Shown: positions 9,926 through 19,067 of the stretch, piece by piece
Layout: each line of letters begins with the position of its first letter
Numbering within the stretch: the first letter of the stretch is position 1
Assembly (NCBI RefSeq): GCF_040834005.1
Contig: NZ_CP162129.1
Coordinates: 4,116,001-4,180,000, forward strand
Direction of reading: 5' to 3'
DNA: 64,000 nucleotides
DNA from: Paenibacillus sp. PL2-23
Lineage (GTDB): Bacteria; Bacillota; Bacilli; Paenibacillales; Paenibacillaceae
Notes under the pieces: generated by a model
The model's input: the letters and a program-made list of their open reading frames with translations, nothing else
What the model was told of the DNA's origin: nothing
Database searches by the model: none
Program-made: the position numbers and the translations under genes

Positions 9926-11415
9926 CCAGCTCTTAGCTCATACAATGGTCCCTTATCGCCCGCAAGATGGATTCGGTCCCCGAGCTCCAGCTTGTAGGCT
10001 TTGTAAGGGACCATTAATTTGCCGTTGAGCAGGCTGCCGTTTCGGGAGCCAAGATCCTTGGCGTGATGCTCGTCGCCGATTTGCTCAATCTCCAGGTGCA
10101 GCCTGGATATGCCTTCGGCAGGATCCGAATAGCTGACGCCGTCGCCGGAGCGTCCGATTTTGAACACCTCCGCGTCCAGCGTTATCTTCTCCTCCTGGCC
10201 ATTCCACATTCTCGAGAGCCACCGTGCTTCACTTAATAAAATCGTGGATGCTTCCCCGGCCTGCTCCTTCGCTTCCAATACAGCGGTTTCGGCCGCATGT
10301 CTCGAACGTTCCCCTCCAGCTCCAGCCGGCGGGGACAGCGCATAATTTCCCATCGAGGTGGTTGTACCCGGCGTTATGAACGATGACAATGATCGCTCGC
10401 CGCCATATTCCGCCCTCCAAGCCTTCTTGGCTGCGGGAAGCGGCCCTGAATATAGCTCCATATCATCCTCATGGGCCGCCATTATACTTTTATTGTCCAG
10501 AAAGAGGGCTGACGACCGCCGACTAAGCATGAGCAGCCCGGCTGCAACAAGCAGGGTAAGAGCTGCGCTGAGCAACAAGTTGGTTTGGCTTGGATCCGAG
10601 ACGTACAGGAAACGCCATACGCAAGCGACGACCAAAGCCCCGGCGGCTATCATGCCCCATCGTCCCGACAAACGGCGCTTGTCGCTTGGCACGCTCGGCT
10701 CCGCTTCATGCCCGTCATATACGTCTTCCGCTGTGACGCTTACCATGGACAGCGCATCAAGGCGGGAGCCCCTTATGCCGGATTGGACAACGTCCCCATC
10801 GGCTTCGCGATGAGCCTCCTCTTGAGGCAACACGGCGGGGCAGGCGCCCGCTATAAGCTCCAACAACGTCTCCCGCAAATCTGCTAGAGGCGAACGGCTG
10901 TGACTCAGCCGCTGAAGTAGCCGCTTCAACCCGACTCCGTCAATCGTCTCGATATACGTCGTCCAACGCACCGCCAGTGACAGCAGGCTGTCGGGCAAGG
11001 ACTGGTCATGACTCCAAGGCTGCTTCAGAGGCATGTATGCCATTCGAATGTCGGTGAGCCGATCTCCGATAAAGAGAAACTGCTCGTTAAGCAGGCAGGT
11101 CTCCGGTCTCAGCATATAATCCTTGCACTCCAGAATGGCGTCCGTCACTGCCAGAAGGAGGCCATAATACTGCTCCATCGTAAGAGGCTCCTGCTGCAGC
11201 CTGTGGGCAAGCATCTTCATGCCGGCCAACGAATATCGGAACGAGACCTTACCGTCCACCTCGTACCAGTCCATCGGCAGCAAGTACGGGACTTGCTGCG
11301 CCCGCAATATTTGCAGCTCCAGCTCATCCAGCTCGCTCCTGGCTATGCCTCCTTCTTTGTCGATCATCATCTCATGCCCGCGATTCATCGCGAAGTCGAT
11401 GCGAAGCTGCCCCAT
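9922..11415 (-). CDS. DUF6382/FHA-domain protein, last gene of the tad operon
   Basis: 497 residues. The N-terminal 200 residues form a soluble domain (DUF6382-like by pattern), followed by two membrane segments (about 240-300), a variable linker and a C-terminal FHA domain (about 415-495) with FKIGRS, SRLHLEI and DLGSRNGSLLNG, the phosphothreonine-binding signature. Start is the ATG at 11415, with GGAGGAG 7-8 nt upstream; an earlier in-frame TTG sits in that site. It is transcribed directly after the prepilin peptidase, suggesting phosphorylation-dependent control or assembly of the Tad machine. No kinase is encoded here. Confidence 0.8.
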   Translation of the reverse strand: MGQLRIDFAMNRGHEMMIDKEGGIARSELDELELQILRAQQVPYLLPMDWYEVDGKVSFRYSLAGMKMLAHRLQQEPLTMEQYYGLLLAVTDAILECKDYMLRPETCLLNEQFLFIGDRLTDIRMAYMPLKQPWSHDQSLPDSLLSLAVRWTTYIETIDGVGLKRLLQRLSHSRSPLADLRETLLELIAGACPAVLPQEEAHREADGDVVQSGIRGSRLDALSMVSVTAEDVYDGHEAEPSVPSDKRRLSGRWGMIAAGALVVACVWRFLYVSDPSQTNLLLSAALTLLVAAGLLMLSRRSSALFLDNKSIMAAHEDDMELYSGPLPAAKKAWRAEYGGERSLSSFITPGTTTSMGNYALSPPAGAGGERSRHAAETAVLEAKEQAGEASTILLSEARWLSRMWNGQEEKITLDAEVFKIGRSGDGVSYSDPAEGISRLHLEIEQIGDEHHAKDLGSRNGSLLNGKLMVPYKAYKLELGDRIHLAGDKGPLYELRAG

Positions 11416-11448
11416 AATCCCTTCTCCTCCCAAACATTAAATGAATGG

Positions 11449-11955
11449 CTACATAAGCCATAAGGTCAAGGCTGCGGGCGCGACGGCCAGCATAAACGGA
11501 AAGCTCGTACCGGATTCCGCCCAGCTGAACCAGCGCCGCTTCAGAGAATCGCCTTCCCGAATGAATGCGAAGCGCAAGCCAAGGAATAGCTTGAGGGCAA
11601 ACGATCGCCGAAGCAGCAGCAGGACGACGCCTATTGCCCCCGCATACAGAATCGCATAGGCCAGCAGCTGCAGAACCGCCGCCGCTCCCAGCCATGCGCC
11701 CAGGCCGCCGAACAGCTTCACGTCGCCGGCGCCGATGCCTCCCAGCACGTACAGCAGAAGCAACGGTACAAAGCCCGCCGCCGCTCCTCCAATCGATCCT
11801 AGCCAGCTCGCCGCATCCTCGCCTGCAAAGAGCCCCTGATACAGCAGTCCCGTTACAAATGCGCAGCCCGTCAGCCAATTGGGAATGATACCCCTGCTGA
11901 CGTCTGACACAAATGAAAGCATAATGAGCACGGCCGAGGCTGTTACAGCAACCAT
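11449..11955 (-). CDS. tadV: A24 prepilin peptidase, TadV/CpaA type
   Basis: A 168-residue polytopic membrane aspartyl protease lacking the methylase domain, as in TadV/CpaA. The two catalytic aspartates are visible in FVSDVSRGIIPN (near residue 18) and GAGDVKLFGGLG (near residue 77). It should cleave the Flp1 prepilin and the TadE-like pseudopilins encoded upstream, after the Gly of their G-x4-E motif. It lies 15 nt after the TadE-like gene. Confidence 0.9.
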   Translation of the reverse strand: MVAVTASAVLIMLSFVSDVSRGIIPNWLTGCAFVTGLLYQGLFAGEDAASWLGSIGGAAAGFVPLLLLYVLGGIGAGDVKLFGGLGAWLGAAAVLQLLAYAILYAGAIGVVLLLLRRSFALKLFLGLRFAFIREGDSLKRRWFSWAESGTSFPFMLAVAPAALTLWLM

Positions 11956-11970
11956 CCCAATTCCTCGCCT

Positions 11971-12945
11971 TCAATTCGATTTTTTCTCCACGGCAAAATG
12001 CTTGGACACACTGCCCTCGCGTCCATGCCCCTGGACCGTCAGCTCCCATATGCCGGGCGTCGTATTGCCCGAAACATGCCACGTCCACTGTACATACCCA
12101 TCTCCGTCAGCTGCCGCCAAACCAAGATGCTTCGCTTTGCTGGCCCCGCTCTTGTAGGTAACGCCGAGCGAGACGCTGGCCCCGGGCTCCGTCTTCACGA
12201 TGACAGTCGCCTTCTGGCCCGGTCTAAGCGGATTTGGCGAAATGGATACGATCTGCAGCGGCAGAGCTTCCCCTTCGGATTCCCCGCTGTATGCGGCCGG
12301 CGCCGCGTCGCTCACCCATACCCGCTCCATCGCTTGCTCACGCAGCACGATCGGCTCCTCCAGAAACGGCAAACGGAAGGGGTATTCGTATTCCAGCGTG
12401 ATGGCAATATAAGCCTCTTCCTTATTAGCAAGATCAGGCAATGCGATGTATCCCAGCCGAATGCGCTCAGGCTTCAATAGGTATGCGTTGGCGTATTGGC
12501 GCACATAGGGCTCAATAACGCCTCCCCCCAGCTCGGTCGCCGCCATATTCTGAAGCGGCCGCCAATCTCCGCGAAGGGCAGAAGAGACAAGCTCCCCGGC
12601 AGGGTCGGGAAGCCACTCCGCGGCATCGGCGGCAACCTCGCTCCATTCGGGCAGCGGAACGGGCAAAGCCGCCGCGCTGCTCGCCGCTCCATGCAGCTGC
12701 TGATGTGCAAGCTCTGCGGGGTACATATGAGCCGCGAGCTGGCGGACGCTGTGCGAGGCCGCCGTATGGAGCGCCATCTGAGCCCCGCACAACGAGATCA
12801 GCATGGCAAAGGCGGCCAGCAGAAACAAGAGAAACGGCATCACGAGCGCTGCCTCCAACACAATGGAGCCGCGGCGATCCTCCGCCCAGCCGCCCAATAA
12901 TGCCTTTCCTCTAATAGGACCAGCCCACAGTTTGCGTCGTTTCAT
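11971..12945 (-). CDS. TadE-like pseudopilin with C-terminal extracellular domain
   Basis: 324 residues. EDRRGSIVLEAALVMPF shows a type IV prepilin-like cleavage site (after RRG) with Glu at +5, then one membrane helix. The long exported part ends in a beta-sandwich-like domain (about 230-315: ISPNPLRPGQKATVIVKTEP) of PKD/Ig character. The ATG at 12945 overlaps the upstream gene by 35 nt and has a distant Shine-Dalgarno; a TTG at 12897 with AGAGGAAAGG five nt ahead would begin just after the upstream stop and is a serious alternative. Confidence 0.8.
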   Translation of the reverse strand: MKRRKLWAGPIRGKALLGGWAEDRRGSIVLEAALVMPFLLFLLAAFAMLISLCGAQMALHTAASHSVRQLAAHMYPAELAHQQLHGAASSAAALPVPLPEWSEVAADAAEWLPDPAGELVSSALRGDWRPLQNMAATELGGGVIEPYVRQYANAYLLKPERIRLGYIALPDLANKEEAYIAITLEYEYPFRLPFLEEPIVLREQAMERVWVSDAAPAAYSGESEGEALPLQIVSISPNPLRPGQKATVIVKTEPGASVSLGVTYKSGASKAKHLGLAAADGDGYVQWTWHVSGNTTPGIWELTVQGHGREGSVSKHFAVEKKSN

Positions 12946-15151
12946 ATCGGCTGCCGACTACCTTTCCCTGAAGCAAATCCAATCGTCCCAGCATGCTCAT
13001 CACTCCCGGCAGGAACCATAGCTGCATGGAGACCCTTGCTTCCCCGGTGACGCTTGCCGGGACGGCGGACAGCAACAGATCGGTATTTTGTTCAATTACA
13101 GCAATCATTCGACCCAGTCTCCGCTCCCTCTCGCCCCCATGCATCATCATAAATAGCCGCAAATAATCCAGATAGGCCAGCTCAACCTTCACATATTTTG
13201 AGAGGGGCGCCGACCCCTTCTCCGCGAATGCGAGCATATCCTCCATTGTCCGCTCAAGCCCATATATCAGGGCTCCTGACAAGACGAGAAGCGGATGGCC
13301 CAGCGCCCTGCATTCCAGAAGCCCCTCCATCGTGCGGATCGCCAGTCTCACGGTGAACAGCTCCGCATAAGCAGCAATCAGGTTGCCGACGGGATCGTGA
13401 AAGCCATACAGCACATACTCCATCTCCTGATTATGGAAAGAGGCAGCCGCCATAACGCCATCCGGGTCGCCATTGACGAGCAATGCGCGGAGCTGCTGCG
13501 GTTCAAAATAAGAAAAGCGATGAGCCGCGTATTCTCCGAAATAAAAGCTGTCTCGTCCATGAGCCAGCATGTCGGACAGGCCGGCAAACAAGCCGTCCAT
13601 CCTCGCTGCTGACGCCTCGGCCGCCGCTCCCGCATCCGCAGGTTGCTCCAGCTTGTATGCAGCAGTCTCGGAAGCCCCCTGCTGATTAAACAATAGATTC
13701 TGGTCGTAGCGCTCGCGCACGCTATTGAATATTTCCTGGTAATCTGGCCGGACCGGCACCCCCGCCAAGCCATGAAGCATCCGGCTCGCTTCCCTCCACT
13801 TGGAGTCAGCCTGCAGCTTCTGCTCGTCCAGCTTCGCTTGCAGCGAAGCATCCAGCACGCTTGCCCTTCGCTCCTTCAGCACCTGGCCCGGCTGCGAATA
13901 CAGGGCCTCGTAGGCCTGAAGCGCCGAGCCGATTTCTGCGACAGATAGAAGCAGAGAGGCCTGAGCGATGGGGTTCAACGGCTTCGACATTGCGCCGGAC
14001 CATCGCCCCAGCAGTTGATCCATTTCGCTTGTCAGAGAGGAGCTGCGGGTACCTTGCTGGAGCAGCTCCGCTCTGTACGCGGCGAACCATTCGCCTGTCC
14101 GCAGCAGCTTATCGCTGCTGCTCCTTATTTCCTCCAGCTGCCTCTCCAAATCCCCCTGCACCGGATTGTCGGCTGCGCCCGGTACCTTCTGATTCGCGAC
14201 ATGGCTGTATCCCGCTCCAGCAGCCGAGTCTGAGGCGGCGATCAGGCGCTGCATCTGGCCGTTGATCCGTTCCGCCTCCTCCACCTTGCCTGCGGCGTCC
14301 GTCAACAGCTCCGCATGCTTCAGCTTCAATCGGCTGCTGCTGCTTCGAAGCTCCATGGTCAACGCTGCCACTTCTTGCTCGTAAGCCGCAATGGAATCGC
14401 TGTACAGGGTCTCCTCGCCTTCCCCTGCAGCGGCGTCGAGCTCGACTTGTCCAACATAAGCACCGTAAGCCTCAGCAAGCGAAGCCGATGTGAAGCCCCC
14501 GCCCCCACCACCAACAAGCCCCGATCGTCCAGCAGGAATCAAAGCAAGCGCTTCGCTGTCGCTCACCAATTGAGCCGCGGCCTCCTGCAGTCGAACCGCC
14601 TTCTCCAGCAAATCCTCTCTCCGCTCATACAGCCTGCGAAGCTGCTCCAGCGTTTGAATGGCGTTGGAGCTTTGCTGCAGCGTTGTTGCCATTGGCGCAA
14701 GCTTGGCGATCAATTCCAGCGTGAAATCAACAGGCGCCTTGTACTTCATGTCCTCCAGCACCTGCCTGGCGAACACGTCATGCTCTCCAAGCGTCGACGC
14801 CGTCAGAAGCTTGGAGGATTCAAGCGTCGAAGCGACAATGCCGAAGCCATCGTCCGGGCCCAGCGGCCTGGTGCCAAGCCCCGCCTCCAGTACCTCCCTG
14901 AAGATTAGGCCGCCATCGGTTCCGCCTCGCCCGAATAAGCCATATCGCTCAAACAGCCAGGAGTCATAAGCGGACAATACGGAGCGCACGCCTGAGCGCG
15001 CCGCATTCTCCGACATCAGCTGGAAGGCAGCGATTCGGGCATAATCGATCAGAACGGCGAAAAACAACAGCAGTGAGGACAAAATGAGCACTGCCGCAAT
15101 TGTTACCGCTCCATCCTCCTTGAATAGCCATTTCGGCGCTTGAATCATCAT
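12911..15151 (-). CDS. Large TadG-like pilus assembly protein
   Basis: 746 residues from the ATG at 15151 (GGGAGCGAGG upstream, 17 nt after the previous stop). An N-terminal KEDGAVTIAAVLI segment and one membrane helix are followed by a very long exported region rich in Ala, Leu and Glu with coiled-coil character (about 170-480) and further helical parts. It sits at the TadG place in the operon. Unlike its neighbours it has Ala, not Glu, five residues after the potential cleavage glycine, so it may stay unprocessed. No enzymatic motif recognised. Confidence 0.75.
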   Translation of the reverse strand: MMIQAPKWLFKEDGAVTIAAVLILSSLLLFFAVLIDYARIAAFQLMSENAARSGVRSVLSAYDSWLFERYGLFGRGGTDGGLIFREVLEAGLGTRPLGPDDGFGIVASTLESSKLLTASTLGEHDVFARQVLEDMKYKAPVDFTLELIAKLAPMATTLQQSSNAIQTLEQLRRLYERREDLLEKAVRLQEAAAQLVSDSEALALIPAGRSGLVGGGGGGFTSASLAEAYGAYVGQVELDAAAGEGEETLYSDSIAAYEQEVAALTMELRSSSSRLKLKHAELLTDAAGKVEEAERINGQMQRLIAASDSAAGAGYSHVANQKVPGAADNPVQGDLERQLEEIRSSSDKLLRTGEWFAAYRAELLQQGTRSSSLTSEMDQLLGRWSGAMSKPLNPIAQASLLLSVAEIGSALQAYEALYSQPGQVLKERRASVLDASLQAKLDEQKLQADSKWREASRMLHGLAGVPVRPDYQEIFNSVRERYDQNLLFNQQGASETAAYKLEQPADAGAAAEASAARMDGLFAGLSDMLAHGRDSFYFGEYAAHRFSYFEPQQLRALLVNGDPDGVMAAASFHNQEMEYVLYGFHDPVGNLIAAYAELFTVRLAIRTMEGLLECRALGHPLLVLSGALIYGLERTMEDMLAFAEKGSAPLSKYVKVELAYLDYLRLFMMMHGGERERRLGRMIAVIEQNTDLLLSAVPASVTGEARVSMQLWFLPGVMSMLGRLDLLQGKVVGSRYETTQTVGWSY

Positions 15152-15168
15152 GCCCTCGCTCCCTCCAT

Positions 15169-15894
15169 TTACGGCGTTGCCTGTCCATAGGACGACAGCA
15201 CCTCGCCCGCTCTGCTTCTTGCGGTTGTTCTGCCATTGGGGTAATCCGCAAATTTCCTCCAATAATAGCGGGCCAGGTCCACGCTACGAACAAACTCAAC
15301 GGGATCAACTACGATCCCTTGGCCAGCAGCGGCCGCCTCTCCCCTGGTCCAGCCCTTCTCCCAAGACGATAGCGACAGCGGATGGCGCAGCTTCACTTCA
15401 ACGGATCGGCGCAAGCCGCCGCTCTTATAGGAGACCGTGCCCCTGTAAGGCAGCTGGGCAACAGCCATCCATTCAGAAGCCGCCAGCAGCTTCCCGGCTG
15501 GTCCACCCCCTTGCCCTCGTTCAGCCGAAGCTGTGCCATCTCCGCCTTCTGCCGGCCATTCGACGCTATGGTTCGCGCTGTCCGCTCGGAGACCGAATAC
15601 GCTAGCCAAAGCGCCATCCGATCCCAGATTACGGTACAGGCTGTCATAGCTGGGGCTCAGCAGCATGCCGGTCTCCGGCTCTCTGTTGCTGTTGTCCCAG
15701 CTGAACGCGGCCCTCTCGGCAGTGACCGAGGCGGCATAAAGCACGATGGTCTGCTGATACAAATACATGCCGAGGAACAGAAAAGCGAGCACCATCGCGA
15801 GCAGCACGGGGAACACCGTCACCGCCTCAAGCGTAAAGCTGCCTCTCTGGTCCTCGCGCCAGCTTTGAAGGCTATTCAAATATTTTCCTTGCAT
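15169..15894 (-). CDS. TadE-like pseudopilin
   Basis: 241 residues. EDQRGSFTLEAVTVFPVLL has the prepilin-like cleavage site after QRG with Glu at +5, followed by a single membrane helix and an exported domain of about 200 residues. TadE-type minor pilins help initiate or extend Flp pili. It overlaps the flp1 gene by 23 nt, implying coupled translation, and is followed 17 nt later by the TadG-like gene. Confidence 0.82.
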   Translation of the reverse strand: MQGKYLNSLQSWREDQRGSFTLEAVTVFPVLLAMVLAFLFLGMYLYQQTIVLYAASVTAERAAFSWDNSNREPETGMLLSPSYDSLYRNLGSDGALASVFGLRADSANHSVEWPAEGGDGTASAERGQGGGPAGKLLAASEWMAVAQLPYRGTVSYKSGGLRRSVEVKLRHPLSLSSWEKGWTRGEAAAAGQGIVVDPVEFVRSVDLARYYWRKFADYPNGRTTARSRAGEVLSSYGQATP

Positions 15895-16057
15895 CGTTAT
15901 CCGCCTTGTCCAGCGCGTCCTGCACCAGAGCTACGATCCAATCCTTGAACAACAGGGCAATAATGATGACAACGGCAACGATAAGAATAACCTCAAGCGT
16001 GCCGATCCCATCCTCCTTCCGCATAAAACGTTTAACGTGATTCATCATTTTGTTCAT
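15872..16057 (-). CDS. Flp1-type type IVb pilin
   Basis: 61 residues: a basic leader, then RKEDGIGTLEVILIVAVV, where cleavage after DG leaves Ile at +1 and Glu at +5, followed by a hydrophobic helix and a short charged tail. This is the architecture of Flp1-family pilins and it is the likely main subunit of the pilus. GAGAGGGC lies upstream of the ATG. It is the only gene of pilin size in the operon. Confidence 0.85.
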   Translation of the reverse strand: MNKMMNHVKRFMRKEDGIGTLEVILIVAVVIIIALLFKDWIVALVQDALDKADNDARKIFE

Positions 16058-16088
16058 CTGCAGCCCTCTCCCTACTCTAAAATTATAG

Positions 16089-16964
16089 TTAAGACAACAT
16101 CAGAACGGCCGGTGCCGCTACCAGAATCATTAATATAAACAGAATGCCAACAAGAGGAAACACAAGCTTCGACGATGCCTCCTCTCCTTTAAGGCGGGCT
16201 GCTTCCTTACGCTTCTCCCATAAGGAATACGACAGCTCTCGCACGGACAATACAAACTGCTCGCCGCCCTTGCGATAATTAAGCAGCATGACAGTCGTGA
16301 ATAGAGACGCCTCCTGCACCGCACAGCTGCGATTGAACCGCTCCAGCGCCTCATTGAACGGCTGGCCATTCCGAATACCCGCAACCGCCGCTCTCCACTC
16401 ACGATCAAGCGGATGCTGGGAGCTTTCTTTGCCCTCCAGACAACGAAGGAAGGCCCCCTGAACCGTCTCGCCGGCACCGACAAGAAGCATCAGCTTGCTC
16501 ATCCGATCAGGCAAGGCAACCATTATGGCATGCTTCCGTTCCTTCACCGCCTTGCCCGCGTCCGCATAACCGCGGAGCGCCAGGCCGACGGAGGCCAGCG
16601 CGCCTGCCGCTAGCAGGGCCTCTTCGCCGCTCATGGCCGCCAGCCATGCACAGCACACCATGGCAAGGTAGCCCATGCCGACACCGGCTGCCGCTTCTAG
16701 CTTCGTGCGATCCATCGTCCAGCTTGCGCCGCGAAGAATCACTAGCCTTGTATGATAGCCGTTCAGCAGCAAGCCGGCCGTCTCCCATTGCGCCGCATAT
16801 TCGACTGCCTTCAGGAATGGCGCCTCCATCATGTGGACTCTCCACGAGACTGGGCTGGCCTTCCGATTCTTCATTAGCTCCGGCAGCAGCCTGCGAACGC
16901 CAGATCCGCCAATGAGACAGCCCCAGCCTGCGGTTAATCCCATGGCGACGATAAAGCTGATCAT
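16089..16964 (-). CDS. tadC: Type II secretion F-domain protein, TadC-like
   Basis: 291 residues with membrane segments at both ends and a T2SSF domain (about 140-275) containing LPDRMSKLMLLVGAGETVQGAF split over 148-169 and FTTVMLLNYRKGGEQF. TadB and TadC form the inner-membrane platform contacted by the TadA ATPase. It lies 28 nt after tadB. Confidence 0.85.
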   Translation of the reverse strand: MISFIVAMGLTAGWGCLIGGSGVRRLLPELMKNRKASPVSWRVHMMEAPFLKAVEYAAQWETAGLLLNGYHTRLVILRGASWTMDRTKLEAAAGVGMGYLAMVCCAWLAAMSGEEALLAAGALASVGLALRGYADAGKAVKERKHAIMVALPDRMSKLMLLVGAGETVQGAFLRCLEGKESSQHPLDREWRAAVAGIRNGQPFNEALERFNRSCAVQEASLFTTVMLLNYRKGGEQFVLSVRELSYSLWEKRKEAARLKGEEASSKLVFPLVGILFILMILVAAPAVLMLS

Positions 16965-16992
16965 AGCTCCTCTCCTCTCGTCATTTCACGGC

Positions 16993-17820
16993 TTACATGC
17001 GGATGCGCATAATTCGGTCCATCAGCCAGAAGCATCCCATGAGCAGGATGAACAGCAATGTCAGAAGCGCATACCCCAAGCCGTTATATAGCGGTGCCAT
17101 ATAGTCAGGCGCCGCAAAGCCGAGAAAGCCGAGAAATACGAACGGAACGCCCATCATGATGCGAGCCTCTAACCGCTTCTGGGCAAGCAGCACCTTCACT
17201 TCCGCTTCGACCGTCAGCTTGTCTCCGATAATGGTTGTCGTCCGCTTCATGACCTCCAGAAGATCCCCGCCCGACCGCTTGCAGGTCGTCAGCGCATCCA
17301 CGAATTGACCCATCTCTTCTATGCGTGTGCGATCGTCCAGATCTCGAAGCGCCAGCTCAAGCGGGTCGAAATTATCAAGCCGATGGCAAATAATTTGGAA
17401 TTCCTTCAGCATATCCGCGCCGGAGTCCGCATACAGAAGCTTCATATCGTCCAACGCGCCGCGGAACGCGTTCTCCATGGAGCGACCTGCTGCAAGTGAT
17501 GAGGCAAGAGAATACAACGCTTCCTTGAACTGCAGCTTCAGCCTGCTTCTTCGGCGCTCCAGCAGCGCTTGGCGTCTCCATCTGGGGGCAGCAAGTCCAA
17601 GAATGGATGCCGCCAGCGACAATGAAACGGAATGATAGAATAAATAGAAGCCCAAGTACACGGCTCCCGAAGCCATTGCTACAGCGAACAACAGCTCCTT
17701 CTTATTAAGGGTATATTCCGTATAACGCGTCAGGCCTGCGCCAGCGCCCCGCGAGTCCAGCACCCCCTCCCAGCCGCACCAGACGATAGCTCTCCGCCAT
17801 AAACCGCCAGACATGCTCAT
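16993..17820 (-). CDS. tadB: Type II secretion F-domain protein, TadB-like
   Basis: 275 residues; N-terminal membrane pair around 45-85, T2SSF domain (about 95-235: FKEALYSLASSLAAGRSMENAF within 98-119, CKRSGGDLLEVMKRT) and C-terminal membrane segments. Platform protein of the Tad machine. The ATG overlaps the tadA stop by 4 nt (ATGA), indicating translational coupling. Confidence 0.87.
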   Translation of the reverse strand: MSMSGGLWRRAIVWCGWEGVLDSRGAGAGLTRYTEYTLNKKELLFAVAMASGAVYLGFYLFYHSVSLSLAASILGLAAPRWRRQALLERRRSRLKLQFKEALYSLASSLAAGRSMENAFRGALDDMKLLYADSGADMLKEFQIICHRLDNFDPLELALRDLDDRTRIEEMGQFVDALTTCKRSGGDLLEVMKRTTTIIGDKLTVEAEVKVLLAQKRLEARIMMGVPFVFLGFLGFAAPDYMAPLYNGLGYALLTLLFILLMGCFWLMDRIMRIRM

Positions 17821-19067
17821 AAGCTGCCCCCCTCGGGTGTGCCAGCCGCCTTCCCGGCCAGCCCCAGCTTTTCCGTACTTCGCAGGACAACGTCCGTTTT
17901 TCTCAGCATCCCCATGACTCGTCCATTCCGCTCTCCTTCCTCTTGATAGAGGAATAACGGAGACAGCTTGACCTCGCCGTCCTCCACGCCCAGCACCTCC
18001 GATATTTCGAAGACCTTGCGTGTACCATCGCGGAATCTGGCCAGATGAATCATAATGTCGATGGCCGAGCTGATTTGCTTCCGGATCACCTGCAGCGGCA
18101 GCTCCGCCCCGCTCAGCACCATCGTCTCCAGGCGACTGACCATATCCAGGCAGCTGTTTGCGTGTCCCGTAGACAGCGAGCCGTCATGCCCGGTGTTCAG
18201 CGCTTGGAGCATGTCGAGCGCTTCGGCGCCGCGCACCTCGCCTACAATAATGCGATTGGGCCGCATGCGGAGAGAAGCGCGGATAAGATCGCGAATCGTC
18301 ATTTCGCCCTTGCCTTCCGTGTTGGCGTTTCTTGTCTCCATAGCTACCAGGTTGGACACGCCTTCAATCCGCAGCTCAGCTGAATCCTCTATCGTGACAA
18401 TTCGTTCGTCCGAGGGGATGTATCTGGACAACGCGTTCAAGAATGTTGTCTTGCCTGTCCCTGTCCCCCCGCTAATAAAAATATTGTATTTGGCCTCCAC
18501 CAGCTCGCCCAGGAATTGCACAGCCTCAGGAGATACGGCATGCCGTCGGATCAGCTCTTCCATTGTCATTGGCTCGCCCGGAAATTTACGGATGGTCATG
18601 CATGGGCCCTTCAGCGCAACGGGAGGAAGCACTACATGAACCCGGGAGCCATCCTTCAGCCTGGCATCCACTATGGGAGTCGATTCGTTCACGACCCGGT
18701 TCACACTCGCGACAATCGACTGAATGAGATCCTCCAGCTTCTCTCTGCTCTCGAATGCCGCAGGGTATCGCGTCATGACGCCATGCCGCTCGATAAACAG
18801 CTCCGTATGGCTGTTGATCATAATCTCGCTAATATCGGGATCCTCCATGAGAGGCTGCAGAATGTCCAATCCACGGAAGGAGTAGAATAGGCGCTTCACC
18901 AGCTTCACCTTGTCAGACACAGTAACGGGATGGGCTTGGCACCACTGGAACACCACTCGCTCCGTTTTCTCCATCAGCTCTTCATCCGACAGCGCGCCTC
19001 CAAAGTCAATGCCTGAGCGAATCTTGCTTCGAAGCTCGTACACCAGCTCCTCAGACAGCATGGACAA
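17817..19067 (-). CDS. tadA: Secretion ATPase TadA/CpaF
   Basis: 416-residue hexameric motor ATPase powering Flp pilus assembly. Walker A GGTGTGKTT (200-208), Walker B region RIIVGEVRG (272-280) and the His box GHDGSLSTGHAN (293-304) are all present. The N-terminal 130 residues contain a TadA-type domain with EIMINSHTELFIERHG. The start overlaps the end of the CpaE-like gene by 17 nt. No outer-membrane secretin gene is nearby, as expected for a Gram-positive cell. Confidence 0.95.
   Translation of the reverse strand: MSMLSEELVYELRSKIRSGIDFGGALSDEELMEKTERVVFQWCQAHPVTVSDKVKLVKRLFYSFRGLDILQPLMEDPDISEIMINSHTELFIERHGVMTRYPAAFESREKLEDLIQSIVASVNRVVNESTPIVDARLKDGSRVHVVLPPVALKGPCMTIRKFPGEPMTMEELIRRHAVSPEAVQFLGELVEAKYNIFISGGTGTGKTTFLNALSRYIPSDERIVTIEDSAELRIEGVSNLVAMETRNANTEGKGEMTIRDLIRASLRMRPNRIIVGEVRGAEALDMLQALNTGHDGSLSTGHANSCLDMVSRLETMVLSGAELPLQVIRKQISSAIDIMIHLARFRDGTRKVFEISEVLGVEDGEVKLSPLFLYQEEGERNGRVMGMLRKTDVVLRSTEKLGLAGKAAGTPEGGSL

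Noticed and set aside
11372..12088. 238-codon minus frame overlapping the prepilin peptidase
   Set aside because: Different frame from the clear TadV-like and TadE-like genes; Arg/Gly-rich shadow without motif.
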